Assembly: GCF_000423905.1 (NCBI RefSeq)
Contig: NZ_AUIW01000005.1
Span: 48,552 to 112,551 of the forward strand
Length of the DNA stretch: 64,000 nucleotides
Reading direction: 5' to 3'
From: Thermus antranikianii DSM 12462
GTDB lineage: Bacteria; Deinococcota; Deinococci; Deinococcales; Thermaceae
Below are positions 55,602-63,868 of this stretch, piece by piece; within the stretch, counting starts at the first letter, position 1; each line of letters opens with the position of its first letter. The notes under the pieces are model-generated. The model was not told the DNA's origin. It searched no databases and saw nothing but the letters and a program-made list of their open reading frames with translations. The position numbers and the translations under genes are program-made.

Positions 55602-56264
55602 CTAGTCCGCCGCCACTCCTGGCAACCGGGGTAGACGGTACTGGTAACTGGGAAGGGGTTCCCGGAAAGCGGTTCCCCTAAGCCTTTCCGCCATCAGCAC
55701 CAGGTTCTCCCCGGCAATGCGGGCATCCTCCATGAGTTCGGTGTTCTCCTTGAGGCTCACGGCCCCCCGGTGATGGGCGTAGACCAAACCCAGGGGCGCC
55801 AGGACAAACCCCATGTAGGAAAGGGGCAGGAGCATCTGCGAAAGCGCCTGGCTGGCCCCTTCCTCCTCGGCCACCGCCAACAGGACCATGGGCTTGCCCA
55901 GGTTTAAGAGACCCTGGTTCTCCATGGAGGTCATGCGCTCCAAAAGGGCCTTCATCCGGGCGGAAACGCTAAACCAGTAGACCGGCGTGGCGAAAACCAC
56001 CGCGTCTGCCTGGATGAGCTTGTCCGCTATCTTGCCGAACCCGTCCCAGGGTCCTTGCACGCAGGTGTCCGGGCCGCAGGAAGCAGGGTCTTGGGAGTAG
56101 TTCCCTACGCAAAAGGGAAAGGGGTACCGCACCAGGTCCAGGCGCTCGGTGGTGGCTCCCTGGCGCCTGGCGGCTTCCAAAACCTCGTCCAACAACTCTG
56201 CCGTAAACCCGTCCGTCCGCGCCGATGCGTTGACGCCGAGCACGCGTAGACTCATAAATATCAC
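55602..56264 (-). CDS. Flavodoxin-like NAD(P)H-dependent reductase (FMN-binding)
   Basis: The product has a flavodoxin-type FMN site: GVNASARTDGFTAELLDEVL at the phosphate loop and AVVFATPVYWFSVSARMKALLERM for the isoalloxazine. A cysteine cluster (CVGNYSQDPASC, then CGPDTC) precedes it, as in iron-sulfur flavoproteins, but with spacing CX11CX4C that is not the classical one. AGGAGG lies 12 bases before GTG 56264, giving 220 residues; the ATG at 56255 is the alternative. It may be cotranslated with the small frame upstream. Confidence 0.82.
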   Translation of the reverse strand: MIFMSLRVLGVNASARTDGFTAELLDEVLEAARRQGATTERLDLVRYPFPFCVGNYSQDPASCGPDTCVQGPWDGFGKIADKLIQADAVVFATPVYWFSVSARMKALLERMTSMENQGLLNLGKPMVLLAVAEEEGASQALSQMLLPLSYMGFVLAPLGLVYAHHRGAVSLKENTELMEDARIAGENLVLMAERLRGTAFREPLPSYQYRLPRLPGVAAD

Positions 56265-56271
56265 CCAAGCA

Positions 56272-56532
56272 CTAAACCTCCTTTAGCATAGCACGCGCAC
56301 CCCAAGGCCGCCAAGGCCCGGCCATGAACTCCCCTATCCCCCGGGCCCGGACGGGGTAGCCCTTAAGCATTTCTTCCCCCACTACCGGCCCCTCGAGGCG
56401 CCACGCCAGCGTATACGTGGGGCCCGAGGAGCCTTTCCAGCGGCCCAGGGAAACGAAGTGTAGCCCCACCCCCACCAGGGGAGGGCACAAGCAGTCAACA
56501 AGCGGCAAAGCCACTGCATGGGTCCAATCCAC
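56272..56532 (-). CDS. Uncharacterised small protein ahead of the flavodoxin-like reductase
   Basis: An 86-codon frame from GTG 56532 whose end (AMLKEV) supplies the AGGAGG ribosome site of the next gene and whose TAG is 7 bases before that gene's start. This arrangement is typical of a translated, coupled gene. Third codon positions are strongly G/C in its second half. The sequence (GPTYTLAWRLEGPVVGEEML) matches no family I recognise; it could also be the remnant of a longer gene. The N-terminal boundary is uncertain. Apart from this frame, the 320 bases between the reductase and the mrr gene hold only the mrr -10 box. Confidence 0.4.
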   Translation of the reverse strand: MDWTHAVALPLVDCLCPPLVGVGLHFVSLGRWKGSSGPTYTLAWRLEGPVVGEEMLKGYPVRARGIGEFMAGPWRPWGARAMLKEV

Positions 56533-56572
56533 ACAACCGGACCGGGAGACCAGGGTGGGGAACTTCCCATGC

Positions 56573-56578
56573 TAGATT
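56573..56578 (+). promoter_or_regulatory. mrr gene -10 box
   Basis: TAGATT ends 6 bases before the ATG at 56585, fitting a leaderless transcript for the restriction gene. Confidence 0.5.
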
Positions 56579-56584
56579 AAAGAC

Positions 56585-57580
56585 ATGGCCCTTTGGCTGG
56601 TGCGGGCGGGGAAGAGAGGGGAAACCGAGGCCTTTTGCCTCGAAAACAAGGTAGCCGCCGTAGGCTGGGACGAGGTTCCTGACCTCACCTCGTTGGACAA
56701 CCGCGCGACGCTTCTGCAGCACTTGAGCACGATATATTCAGAAAAGTCCAGAAATGCCCTTATCAACTGGGCCAGCGAGTTATGGGCCTTTGCCAAAGAG
56801 ATGAAGGAAGGAGACTTGGTGGCCCTCCCTTCCAAGCGAGAGCCAAAAATTCACTTCGGAACGGTGACCGGACCCTATCGCTACGTACCTGATAACCCAC
56901 CCGGGGCCAAGCATACACGCCCAGTCCAATGGTTGAAGACTATCCCACGAGCGGCTCTGGACCAGGATCTACTCTACTCCCTGGGTTCCTCTCTGACCGT
57001 GGCCCAAATACAAAGGAATAATGCAGAAGAACGGGTTCGCGACCTATTAGTAAATGGGGGAGATGTAAAGAACGGAAATGGGACAGAAAAACTAAACCTC
57101 GAGGAACTTGCCCGGGATGCCATCCGGGATTACCTTAACCGCCGCTTCAAGGGGCATGCCCTGGCAAGGCTGGTGGAGGGTATTCTTCAAGCCCAGGGTT
57201 ACCGCACCTTCCTCTCGCCCACCGGTCCCGATGGTGGGGTGGACATCCTGGCAGGCTCCGGGCCTTTGGGCTTTGAATCCCCCCGTATTGCCGTTCAGGT
57301 GAAGTCCGGGGATGCCCCCATAGGCACCAAGGAACTCAACGAGCTCCGGGGTGCCATGAAGAAGTTTGGAGCCAACTATGGCCTCTTTGTAAGCTGGGGT
57401 GGCTTTAAGGAAACGGCCAAAAAGGAAAAGCCCACCAGTTACTTTGAAATCCGCCTGTGGGACTCTGAAGACCTGATCCTGCACCTCTTGGAGAGCTACG
57501 AACGTCTGCCTGAGGAGCTTAAGGCCGAACTTCCCCTTAAGCGCATCTGGATCCTGGTAGAGGACGAAGAGAACGCATGA
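56585..57580 (+). CDS. Mrr-type restriction endonuclease
   Basis: The 331-residue product has an N-terminal domain starting MALWLVRAGKRGETEAFCLE and ending near residue 120, of the kind that often precedes Mrr nucleases and may sense modified DNA. The C-terminal PD-(D/E)xK core has Asp220 in GPDGGVDIL and the Gln238-x-Lys240 pair in IAVQVKSG. Such enzymes cut methylated foreign DNA (type IV). Codon use is less G/C-biased than neighbours (many AAT, ATA, TTA codons between 56700 and 57090), suggesting transfer. It overlaps tatD by 4 bases. No methylase gene is adjacent. Confidence 0.85.
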   Translation: MALWLVRAGKRGETEAFCLENKVAAVGWDEVPDLTSLDNRATLLQHLSTIYSEKSRNALINWASELWAFAKEMKEGDLVALPSKREPKIHFGTVTGPYRYVPDNPPGAKHTRPVQWLKTIPRAALDQDLLYSLGSSLTVAQIQRNNAEERVRDLLVNGGDVKNGNGTEKLNLEELARDAIRDYLNRRFKGHALARLVEGILQAQGYRTFLSPTGPDGGVDILAGSGPLGFESPRIAVQVKSGDAPIGTKELNELRGAMKKFGANYGLFVSWGGFKETAKKEKPTSYFEIRLWDSEDLILHLLESYERLPEELKAELPLKRIWILVEDEENA

Positions 57581-58332
57581 CCGACACCCACGCCCACCTG
57601 GATTTCCTAGAAGAAGCCGAGCTGGAAGACGCCAAAGCCCACTTTCCGGAACTTAGGGCCATCCTCACCCTGGGGGTAGACCCAACCCGTTGGGAGAGGA
57701 CCCTGGCCCTGGCCCAGGGCAATGTGTACGCCGCGGTAGGCCTCCACCCCACCTCGGCCCATCTGCTCTCCCCCGAGGTGGAAGAGGCTTTAAGGTATTA
57801 CGCCCGTCACCCCCGGGTGCGGGCCATTGGGGAAAGCGGCCTGGACTATTACTGGACCCCCGAAACCAAGCCCGCCCAGCTCAAGGCCCTGGAGTTCCAA
57901 GCAACCCTGGCCGAGGAGCTCGGACTACCCTTGGTGCTCCATGTGCGGAGCAAGGATGGACAAGCGGAGGAAGACCTGGCCGCCTGGCTTCTCACCCACC
58001 GACCCAAAAGGGTGGTTCTCCATGCCTTCGGCGGGCACCCGGCCCTCGAGGCAGCGGGCCTCGAGGTGGGAGCCTACTTCAGCTTCGCAGGCCCTCTCAC
58101 CTACAAGAAAAACCAGGCCCTCCGGGAAGCCGCCCAAAGGCTTCCCCTGCACAAGCTCCTGGTGGAAACCGACACCCCCTTCCTGCCCCCAGAACCCCAC
58201 CGGGGAAAGCGCAACCTTCCCCACCACGTGCGCCACACCCTGAATAGGCTTGCGGAGGTGCGGGGAATGACCTTGGAGGAAATGGAATCCATCACCGACC
58301 AGAACGCGGAAACCTGCTTCCGCTGGACATAG
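57577..58332 (+). CDS. tatD: TatD-family metal-dependent DNase
   Basis: The 251-residue amidohydrolase-fold protein has the metal ligands in MTDTHAHLD, IGESGLDYYW, LVLHVRSK, VLHAFGG and VETDTPFLPPEPHRGKRN, all the TatD landmarks. Family members are 3'-5' exonucleases or DNA repair/turnover enzymes in the cytoplasm. The ATG overlaps the mrr stop by 4 bases, so the two nuclease genes are cotranslated, though TatD is a normal chromosomal gene. Confidence 0.93.
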   Translation: MTDTHAHLDFLEEAELEDAKAHFPELRAILTLGVDPTRWERTLALAQGNVYAAVGLHPTSAHLLSPEVEEALRYYARHPRVRAIGESGLDYYWTPETKPAQLKALEFQATLAEELGLPLVLHVRSKDGQAEEDLAAWLLTHRPKRVVLHAFGGHPALEAAGLEVGAYFSFAGPLTYKKNQALREAAQRLPLHKLLVETDTPFLPPEPHRGKRNLPHHVRHTLNRLAEVRGMTLEEMESITDQNAETCFRWT

Positions 58333-58376
58333 CCCACGCCCTCTGTTTGCAAGCTCCCTGACCCCCATGGGTCAAA

Positions 58377-59702
58377 ATGAAAGGCAATATGAGAAAGCTC
58401 CTTTTACCCCCTGTCTTACCCCTTGTCTTCCTCCTCCTAACCGCCCTGGCCGCCCCCAGGCTGGTGGTGGAGCCGGAGGACGGGGTCAAGCCGCTACTGG
58501 ACCTCATCGCCTCGGCCCAGGAGGAGATCCTGGTGAAGATGTACCTCTGGACCCCAAGCCGTCTGGACGTGGTGGACGCCTTGGGGGAGGCTGTGGCCCG
58601 GGGCGTGAAGGTTAAGGTCCTTTTGGAGCGGGAGCCCTCCGGGGGACGGGTGGACCTCACGGTATTCCAGGCCCTGAAGGAACGGGGAGTAGATGTCAAG
58701 CTCACCACCCCCTTCCGCTTCGTCTTCGTCCACGAGAAAAGCCTGGTGGTGGACCGCAAGCGGGCCTGGGTGGGCACCATGAACCTCACGGGAAGCTCCT
58801 TTACCGCCAACCGGGAGTACGCCCTCATCCTGGACGATCCCAGGCAGGTGGCGGAGGTGGTAAGGGTCTTTGAAGCGGACTGGGAGGGGAAAAGGCTGGA
58901 CCTCTCCCAGGCGCTTCTCGTCTGGGCCCCAAGCCGCATCCTGGGCGGAGTCAAGGAGGGCAACGCCCGGGAAACCCTCCTCGCTCTGATCCGTGGGGCC
59001 AGGAGGGAGGTTTTCCTGGAGCACCAGGCCATGGCCGATCCCGAGGTGGTGGCCGCCCTTAAGGAAGCCTTGGCCAGAGGGGTCCGGGTCCGCCTGGTGG
59101 GAAGCCCCCAGGAGCCCGGGGACACCTACTTCCTGGCGGGAGCGGAGGAGCTAAGGCGGGCCGGGGCGGATCTCCGCTTCCTACCCGATCCCTACGTGCA
59201 CGCCAAAGCCCTGGTGGTGGACGGGGAGGTGGCCCTCGTGGGAAGCCTGAACCTGAGCGCCAACTCCTTAAACGCCAACCGGGAGCTTTCCGTGCGCTTC
59301 ACCCGCAAGGAAGCCCCCGAGGCCTTCGCCAGGCTCCTTTCCGTGATGGAAAGGGACTTCCAGGCAGGGCTTACCGAAAACCCCTTTGCCCTACCGCCCC
59401 TGGAAGGGGTCATTCCCTGGCAAGATGCCCCTAAGTACTTTGGCCGTATAGCCACGGTGGAAGGGGTGATTCAGCAGGTGGAAGACCGGGGCACTGTGGC
59501 CTTCCTTCGGTTCGGACCCGGGGAAAGCGACCTGAGGCTGGTGGTCTTCCCAAGGAGCTACACCCTCTTCCGGCAACCCTTCCCCCAAAGCTACCTGGGT
59601 AAGAAGGTAAGGGCCAGGGGGCGCATCGTGCTTTACGCCGGCTACTACGAGATCGTCCTGGAGGATCCCTCGGCCCTCGAGGTGCTGGATGGAAGCCCTT
59701 AA
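58377..59702 (+). CDS. Secreted phospholipase D-family protein with C-terminal OB-fold-like domain
   Basis: The 441-residue product has a signal peptide (MRKLLLPPVLPLVFLLLTALAAP), two HKD motifs (His119, Lys121, Asp126 in VHEKSLVVD; His275, Lys277, Asp282 in VHAKALVVD), each followed by a GTMN or GSLN strand, and a last domain at about residues 353-440 (YFGRIATVEGVIQQVEDRG ... VRARGRIVLYAGYYEIVLED) with the five-strand pattern of an OB fold. The combination suggests a secreted nuclease rather than a lipase. Start at ATG 58377 or 58389 (AAAGG before the second). It overlaps the next gene by 14 bases. Confidence 0.82.
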   Translation: MKGNMRKLLLPPVLPLVFLLLTALAAPRLVVEPEDGVKPLLDLIASAQEEILVKMYLWTPSRLDVVDALGEAVARGVKVKVLLEREPSGGRVDLTVFQALKERGVDVKLTTPFRFVFVHEKSLVVDRKRAWVGTMNLTGSSFTANREYALILDDPRQVAEVVRVFEADWEGKRLDLSQALLVWAPSRILGGVKEGNARETLLALIRGARREVFLEHQAMADPEVVAALKEALARGVRVRLVGSPQEPGDTYFLAGAEELRRAGADLRFLPDPYVHAKALVVDGEVALVGSLNLSANSLNANRELSVRFTRKEAPEAFARLLSVMERDFQAGLTENPFALPPLEGVIPWQDAPKYFGRIATVEGVIQQVEDRGTVAFLRFGPGESDLRLVVFPRSYTLFRQPFPQSYLGKKVRARGRIVLYAGYYEIVLEDPSALEVLDGSP

Positions 59703-59988
59703 GGCCCTAGGCTACGAGATAAGCCCCATAGAAGGGGGCTTCTACGGGGAGAAGCGCCGAGGGGGCGTGGTCTACCAGGTCTTCTACTCCGAGGCGGGGG
59801 ACGTGCGCCTAAGGCGCCTCCGCTTCCTGAGGGAGGAGGCAAAGGCCCTAAACCTGGCCGGGGTGGAAGGGGAGTGGGCAGCCCGGTACCAGGTGGAGGA
59901 GAACTTCTTCGCCGTGGCGAACCCCCAGGACCTCCCCAGCCTGATCCTGGCCTTTGAGCGCCTTGACCTAGGGGGAGAAACCCCCTAA
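59689..59988 (+). CDS. Conserved-looking small hypothetical protein
   Basis: A 99-residue protein (MEALKALGYEISPIEGGFYG) whose start overlaps the PLD gene by 14 bases, so it is translationally coupled. It looks like a single alpha+beta domain: RRGGVVYQVFYSEAG, then a basic strand RLRRLRFLREE and a final helix LPSLILAFERLDL. No signal peptide or known motif. Family not recognised. It is the last gene before the aspS2 leader. Confidence 0.6.
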   Translation: MEALKALGYEISPIEGGFYGEKRRGGVVYQVFYSEAGDVRLRRLRFLREEAKALNLAGVEGEWAARYQVEENFFAVANPQDLPSLILAFERLDLGGETP

Positions 59989-60033
59989 ACTCAAGGGCAA
60001 TATGCGTCTGCCCCAGGGTAATGACGCCTAGAC

Positions 60034-60080
60034 GGGGGGCAAGGCCATCCGGCCCCCCCGGTCCCCCATGGCCGGGGGGG
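60034..60080 (+). promoter_or_regulatory. Mutually exclusive GC hairpins in the aspS2 leader
   Basis: Hairpin A pairs GGGGGGC (60034-60040) with GCCCCCC (60052-60058). Hairpin B pairs CCCCCCCGG (60053-60061) with CCGGGGGGG (60072-60080), a perfect 9-bp stem around a 10-base loop. They share bases 60053-60058 and cannot form together. B ends 12 bases before GGAGGG and 22 before the aspS2 ATG. A regulatory switch is possible; there is no T run, so it would act on translation or with a factor. Confidence 0.45.
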
Positions 60081-60102
60081 TCAAACCTTAAGAGGAGGGA
60101 GC

Positions 60103-61371
60103 ATGCGGGTTCTGGTACGGGACTTGAAGAAGCATGTGGGCGAAGAGGTGGAGCTACTGGGCTTTCTCCACTGGCGGCGGGACCTGGGCAAGGTGCAGTT
60201 CCTATTGCTACGGGACCGAAGCGGCATCGTGCAGGTGGTGACCGGAGGGCAGAAACTCCCCTTGCCGGAAAGCAGCCTGCGGGTAAGGGGCCAGGTGGTG
60301 GAAAGTCCCAAGGCCCCAGGGGGCCTCGAGGTGCAGGCAAAGGAAATAGAGATCCTCTCCCCTGCCCTGGAGCCCACCCCGGTGGAGATCCCCAAGGAGG
60401 AGTGGCGGGCAAGCCCCGACACCCTTCTGGAATACCGCTATGTTACCCTAAGGGGGGAAAAGGCCCGCGCTCCCCTCAAGGTGCAAGCGGCCCTGGTGCG
60501 GGGTTTTAGGCGCTATCTAGACCGGCAGGATTTCACGGAGATCTTCACCCCCAAGGTGGTGCGGGCCGGGGCCGAGGGAGGCTCAGGGCTTTTCGGGGTG
60601 GACTACTTCGAGTACCGGGCCTACCTGGCCCAGTCCCCCCAGCTTTACAAGCAAATCATGGTGGGGGTGTTTGAGCGCGTTTACGAGGTAGCCCCGGTCT
60701 GGCGCATGGAGGAGCACAACACCAGCCGCCACCTAAACGAGTACCTCTCCCTGGACGTGGAAATGGGGTTCATCGAGGGGGAGGAGGACCTCATGCGGCT
60801 TGAGGAAAACCTCCTTCAGGAGATGCTGGAGGAAGCCCTTTCCAGTGCCGGGAACGAGATCCGGCTTTTGGGAGCCGAGTGGCCCTCCTTCCCCAAGGAA
60901 ATCCCTCGCCTGACCCACGCCGAGGCCCGGAAAATCCTCAAAGAAGAACTGGGCTACCCCGTAGGCCAGGACCTTTCCGAGGAGGCGGAGCGCCTCCTCG
61001 GCCAGTACGCCAAGGAGCACTGGGGTTCGGACTGGCTCTTCATCACCCATTACCCCCGAAGCCTTAGGCCCTTCTATACCTACCCCGAGGAAAACGGCAC
61101 CACAAGGAGTTTTGACCTCCTCTTCCGGGGCCTGGAGATCACCTCCGGGGGCCAGAGAATTCACCATTACCAAGACCTGGTGGAAAGCCTAAAGGCCAAG
61201 GGCATGGACCTCGAGGGCTTTAAGGGCTACCTGGAGGTCTTCAAGTACGGTATGCCCCCCCACGGGGGTTTCGCCATCGGGGCAGAAAGGCTCACGCAAA
61301 AGCTTCTCGGCCTCCCCAACGTGCGCTACGCCCGGGCCTTCCCCAGAGACCGGCACCGGCTCACCCCCTGA
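60103..61371 (+). CDS. aspS2: Archaeal-type (non-discriminating) aspartyl-tRNA synthetase
   Basis: The 422-residue class II synthetase has the OB-fold anticodon domain (VGEEVELLGFLHWRRDLGK), motif 2 (VYEVAPVWRMEEHNTSRHLNEY, split here by residues), and motif 3 (GGFAIGAERLTQKLLG). It lacks the ~150-residue GAD insertion of bacterial AspRS, so it is the archaeal type. T. thermophilus has such a second AspRS (422 residues) that also charges tRNA-Asn with Asp, to be amidated by GatCAB, the route to Asn there. His23 in the OB fold is in the region linked to loss of anticodon discrimination. The bacterial aspS is not in the window. Confidence 0.92.
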   Translation: MRVLVRDLKKHVGEEVELLGFLHWRRDLGKVQFLLLRDRSGIVQVVTGGQKLPLPESSLRVRGQVVESPKAPGGLEVQAKEIEILSPALEPTPVEIPKEEWRASPDTLLEYRYVTLRGEKARAPLKVQAALVRGFRRYLDRQDFTEIFTPKVVRAGAEGGSGLFGVDYFEYRAYLAQSPQLYKQIMVGVFERVYEVAPVWRMEEHNTSRHLNEYLSLDVEMGFIEGEEDLMRLEENLLQEMLEEALSSAGNEIRLLGAEWPSFPKEIPRLTHAEARKILKEELGYPVGQDLSEEAERLLGQYAKEHWGSDWLFITHYPRSLRPFYTYPEENGTTRSFDLLFRGLEITSGGQRIHHYQDLVESLKAKGMDLEGFKGYLEVFKYGMPPHGGFAIGAERLTQKLLGLPNVRYARAFPRDRHRLTP

Positions 61372-61376
61372 TGCTA

Positions 61377-61403
61377 CCCCACCCTGGCGTCGCCAGGGTG
61401 GGG
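61377..61403. terminator. Perfect 12-bp hairpin between aspS2 and sdhB
   Basis: CCCCACCCTGGC (61377-61388) and GCCAGGGTGGGG (61392-61403) pair fully around a GTC loop. It is a variant (one change) of the hairpin at 12-39. Placed 5 bases after the aspS2 stop and 20 before the sdhB stop on the other strand, it can serve both convergent units. Confidence 0.65.
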
Positions 61404-61423
61404 TCCGAAGCAGAGGGCCACAT

Positions 61424-62122
61424 TTAGAAGCGGTCAAAGAGGATGGCCCGCTTAACCTCCTCTATGAGCTGGGTTACGGGGATATCCCGGGGGCAGGCCT
61501 CGGTACAGTTGTAAGCGGTGCGGCAGCGCCAAACCCCGCTCCCCGATCCCAGAACCTTGAAGCGCTCCCTCTTTCCCCGGTCGCGGGAGTCAAAGATGAA
61601 CCGGTGGGCCTGAACAATAGCGGCAGGGCCCAGGTACGTCCCGTTTACCCAGAAAACAGGACAGCTGGTGGTGCAGCTGGCGCAGAGGATACACTTGGTG
61701 CCGTGGTCAAACCGCTCCCGTTCCTCAGGGCTTTGCAGGCGCTCCCGGGCCGGGGGAGGCTCATCGTTGATGAGGTAAGGTTTCACCGCCCGATAGGCGG
61801 CAAAGAAGGGTTCCATGTCCACAATGAGGTCCTTCTCCACCGGCAGGCCCCGGATGGGTTCCACGGTGATCACGTTTCCCAGGTCCTTCACCAGGGTCTT
61901 GCAGGCTAGGCGGTTTCTGCCGTTGATCAGCATGGCGTCGGAGCCGCAGATGCCGTGCCCACAGCTCCGGCGGAAGGCCAGGGTGCCGTCTTGATCCCAC
62001 TTCACCTTGTGCAGGAGGTCCAAAACCCGATCCCAAGGCTCGGCCTCCACCTGGTACGTGCGCCAGGTGGGCTTTTGGTCCTTGGCAGGGTCAAAGCGGA
62101 GGATCTTCAGGGTTACCTGCAT
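61424..62122 (-). CDS. sdhB: Succinate dehydrogenase iron-sulfur subunit
   Basis: SdhB carries electrons from SdhA to the membrane quinone site through three clusters. The 232-residue product has the 2Fe-2S ligands in RRSCGHGICGSDAMLING and LACKTL, the 4Fe-4S set CILCASCTTSCP, and the last cluster in CRTAYNCTEACPRDIPV. Start at ATG 62122, 8 bases after sdhA. Full length. The membrane subunits lie beyond the right edge. Confidence 0.97.
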   Translation of the reverse strand: MQVTLKILRFDPAKDQKPTWRTYQVEAEPWDRVLDLLHKVKWDQDGTLAFRRSCGHGICGSDAMLINGRNRLACKTLVKDLGNVITVEPIRGLPVEKDLIVDMEPFFAAYRAVKPYLINDEPPPARERLQSPEERERFDHGTKCILCASCTTSCPVFWVNGTYLGPAAIVQAHRFIFDSRDRGKRERFKVLGSGSGVWRCRTAYNCTEACPRDIPVTQLIEEVKRAILFDRF

Positions 62123-62130
62123 GGCGCCTC

Positions 62131-63864
62131 CTAGTAGGTGCGGGCCTTGGGCTCAAAGCGGCCCAGGACCACGGGCTTGTAGCGGAAGGTCACCTTGCCG
62201 TCAGCCACCTTGTAGGCCAGGGTATGCTTGAGCCAGTTGACATCGTCCCGCTCGGGGTAGTCCTCCCGGGCATGGGCCCCGCGGGACTCGGTGCGGTTCA
62301 AAGCGGAGTGCACCAAGGCTTCAGAAACCTCGAGGAGGTACCCGAGCTCCAAGGCCTCCACCAGCTCGGTGTTATAGGCATCCCCCTTATCGTCAATGGA
62401 GATGCGCCGGTAGCGGTCCATGAGCTCTTTCAGGATCTCCACCTGCTTGGCCAATAGCTCTCCGGTGCGGAAGACGGAGGCGTTGTCCATCATGGTCTGC
62501 TGGAGCTCGGCCCGAAGCACCGCCACCTTCTCCTTGCCGGTGGAGTTCTTAATGCGCTCAATGCGCTCGCGGCTTTCGCCCAGGTGCTTCTCGGTGAGCT
62601 CGTGGTAATCGGCATCCTTGGCAAAGCGGGCAGCGTGGATGCCGGCACGCCGGCCAAAAACCAACAGGTCCCCCAAGGAGTTGGTCCCCAAGCGGTTGGC
62701 CCCATGCAGGCTCACGCAAGCCGCCTCCCCGGCGGCGTAAAGCCCAGGCACCACGGTGTTGTTCTCGTCCTTGATGACCTGGCCCCAAAGGGTGGTGGGA
62801 ATCCCCCCCATGGCGTAGTGGGCTGTGGGCATCACCGGCACCGGCTCCTTCAGGGGGTCCACCCCCAGGTAAATACGGCTGAACTCGGTAACGTCGGGCA
62901 GCTTCTTCTCAATGACCTCAGGAGGCAGGTGGGTGAGGTCCAGAACCACGTGGTCCTTCTTGGGACCCACCCCCCGGCCCTCCCGCACCTCCAGGTACAT
63001 GGCCCGGGAAACCAAATCCCTTGGGGCTAGGTCCTTGATGGTGGGGGCATAGCGCTCCATGAAGCGCTCCCCCAGGGCATTCCTCAGGATGCCCCCCTCC
63101 CCCCTGGCCCCCTCGGTGAGGAGGATGCCCAAGGGGTAAAGCCCCGTGGGGTGGAACTGGTAGAATTCCATGTCCTCGAGGGGAAGCCCCTTGCGGTAGA
63201 GGATGGCCTGCAGGTCCCCGGTAAGGGTGTAGGCGTTGGAGGTCACCTTATAGATGCGGCCAAAGCCCCCTGAAGCAATGACGATGGCCTTGGCTTGGAA
63301 GAGGTGAAGCTCCCCCGTGGCCAGTTCGTAAGCCACCAGCCCTTTGGCTACCCCATCCTCAATGATGACATCGGTGACGTGGAACTCGTTGTAAAAGGTG
63401 ATGTTATGCTTCACGCACTGCTGGTAGAGGGTCTGGAGGATCATGTGCCCGGTGCGGTCAGCAGCGTGGGCCGCCCGGTGCACTGGGGCCTTGCCCCAGT
63501 CCTTGGTGTGGCCGCCAAAGCGGCGCTGGGCGATCTTACCGTTGGGGAGCCGGTCAAAGGGAAGGCCCATGTGCTCCAGTTCCAGGACCGCCTCGATCAC
63601 CTCCTTGGCGAAGACCTCGGCGGCATCCTGATCGGTGAGGTAGTCCCCCCCCTTCACCGTGTCGAACATGTGCCACTCCCAGTGGTCCTCCTCCACGTTG
63701 CCCAGGGCCGCCCCTATCCCTCCCTGGGCTGCCCCCGTGTGGCTTCGCGTGGGGTAGAGCTTGGTGACCACCGCCACATCCGCACCTTCCCTAGCGGCAT
63801 AAAGAGCCGTAGCTAAGCCCGCTCCACCTGCGCCTACCACGATGACCTCGTGTCTGTGCGCCAT
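62131..63864 (-). CDS. sdhA: Succinate dehydrogenase flavoprotein subunit
   Basis: SdhA oxidises succinate to fumarate. The 577-residue product has the FAD motif VIVVGAGGAGLATALYAAREG, the covalent FAD attachment His42 in RSHTGAAQGGI, the substrate loop in HPTGLYPLGILLTEGARGEGG, and the catalytic arginine region near GANRLGTNSLGDLLVFGRRAG. It is followed by sdhB 8 bases downstream. A short frame ends one base before its ATG (63866-63868 TAA). Confidence 0.98.
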   Translation of the reverse strand: MAHRHEVIVVGAGGAGLATALYAAREGADVAVVTKLYPTRSHTGAAQGGIGAALGNVEEDHWEWHMFDTVKGGDYLTDQDAAEVFAKEVIEAVLELEHMGLPFDRLPNGKIAQRRFGGHTKDWGKAPVHRAAHAADRTGHMILQTLYQQCVKHNITFYNEFHVTDVIIEDGVAKGLVAYELATGELHLFQAKAIVIASGGFGRIYKVTSNAYTLTGDLQAILYRKGLPLEDMEFYQFHPTGLYPLGILLTEGARGEGGILRNALGERFMERYAPTIKDLAPRDLVSRAMYLEVREGRGVGPKKDHVVLDLTHLPPEVIEKKLPDVTEFSRIYLGVDPLKEPVPVMPTAHYAMGGIPTTLWGQVIKDENNTVVPGLYAAGEAACVSLHGANRLGTNSLGDLLVFGRRAGIHAARFAKDADYHELTEKHLGESRERIERIKNSTGKEKVAVLRAELQQTMMDNASVFRTGELLAKQVEILKELMDRYRRISIDDKGDAYNTELVEALELGYLLEVSEALVHSALNRTESRGAHAREDYPERDDVNWLKHTLAYKVADGKVTFRYKPVVLGRFEPKARTY

Positions 63865-63868
63865 ATTA

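Noticed and set aside
60003..60100. T-box riboswitch before aspS2
   Set aside because: No T-box sequence (TGGNACCGCG) or specifier stem is present; only the two overlapping GC stems are seen.
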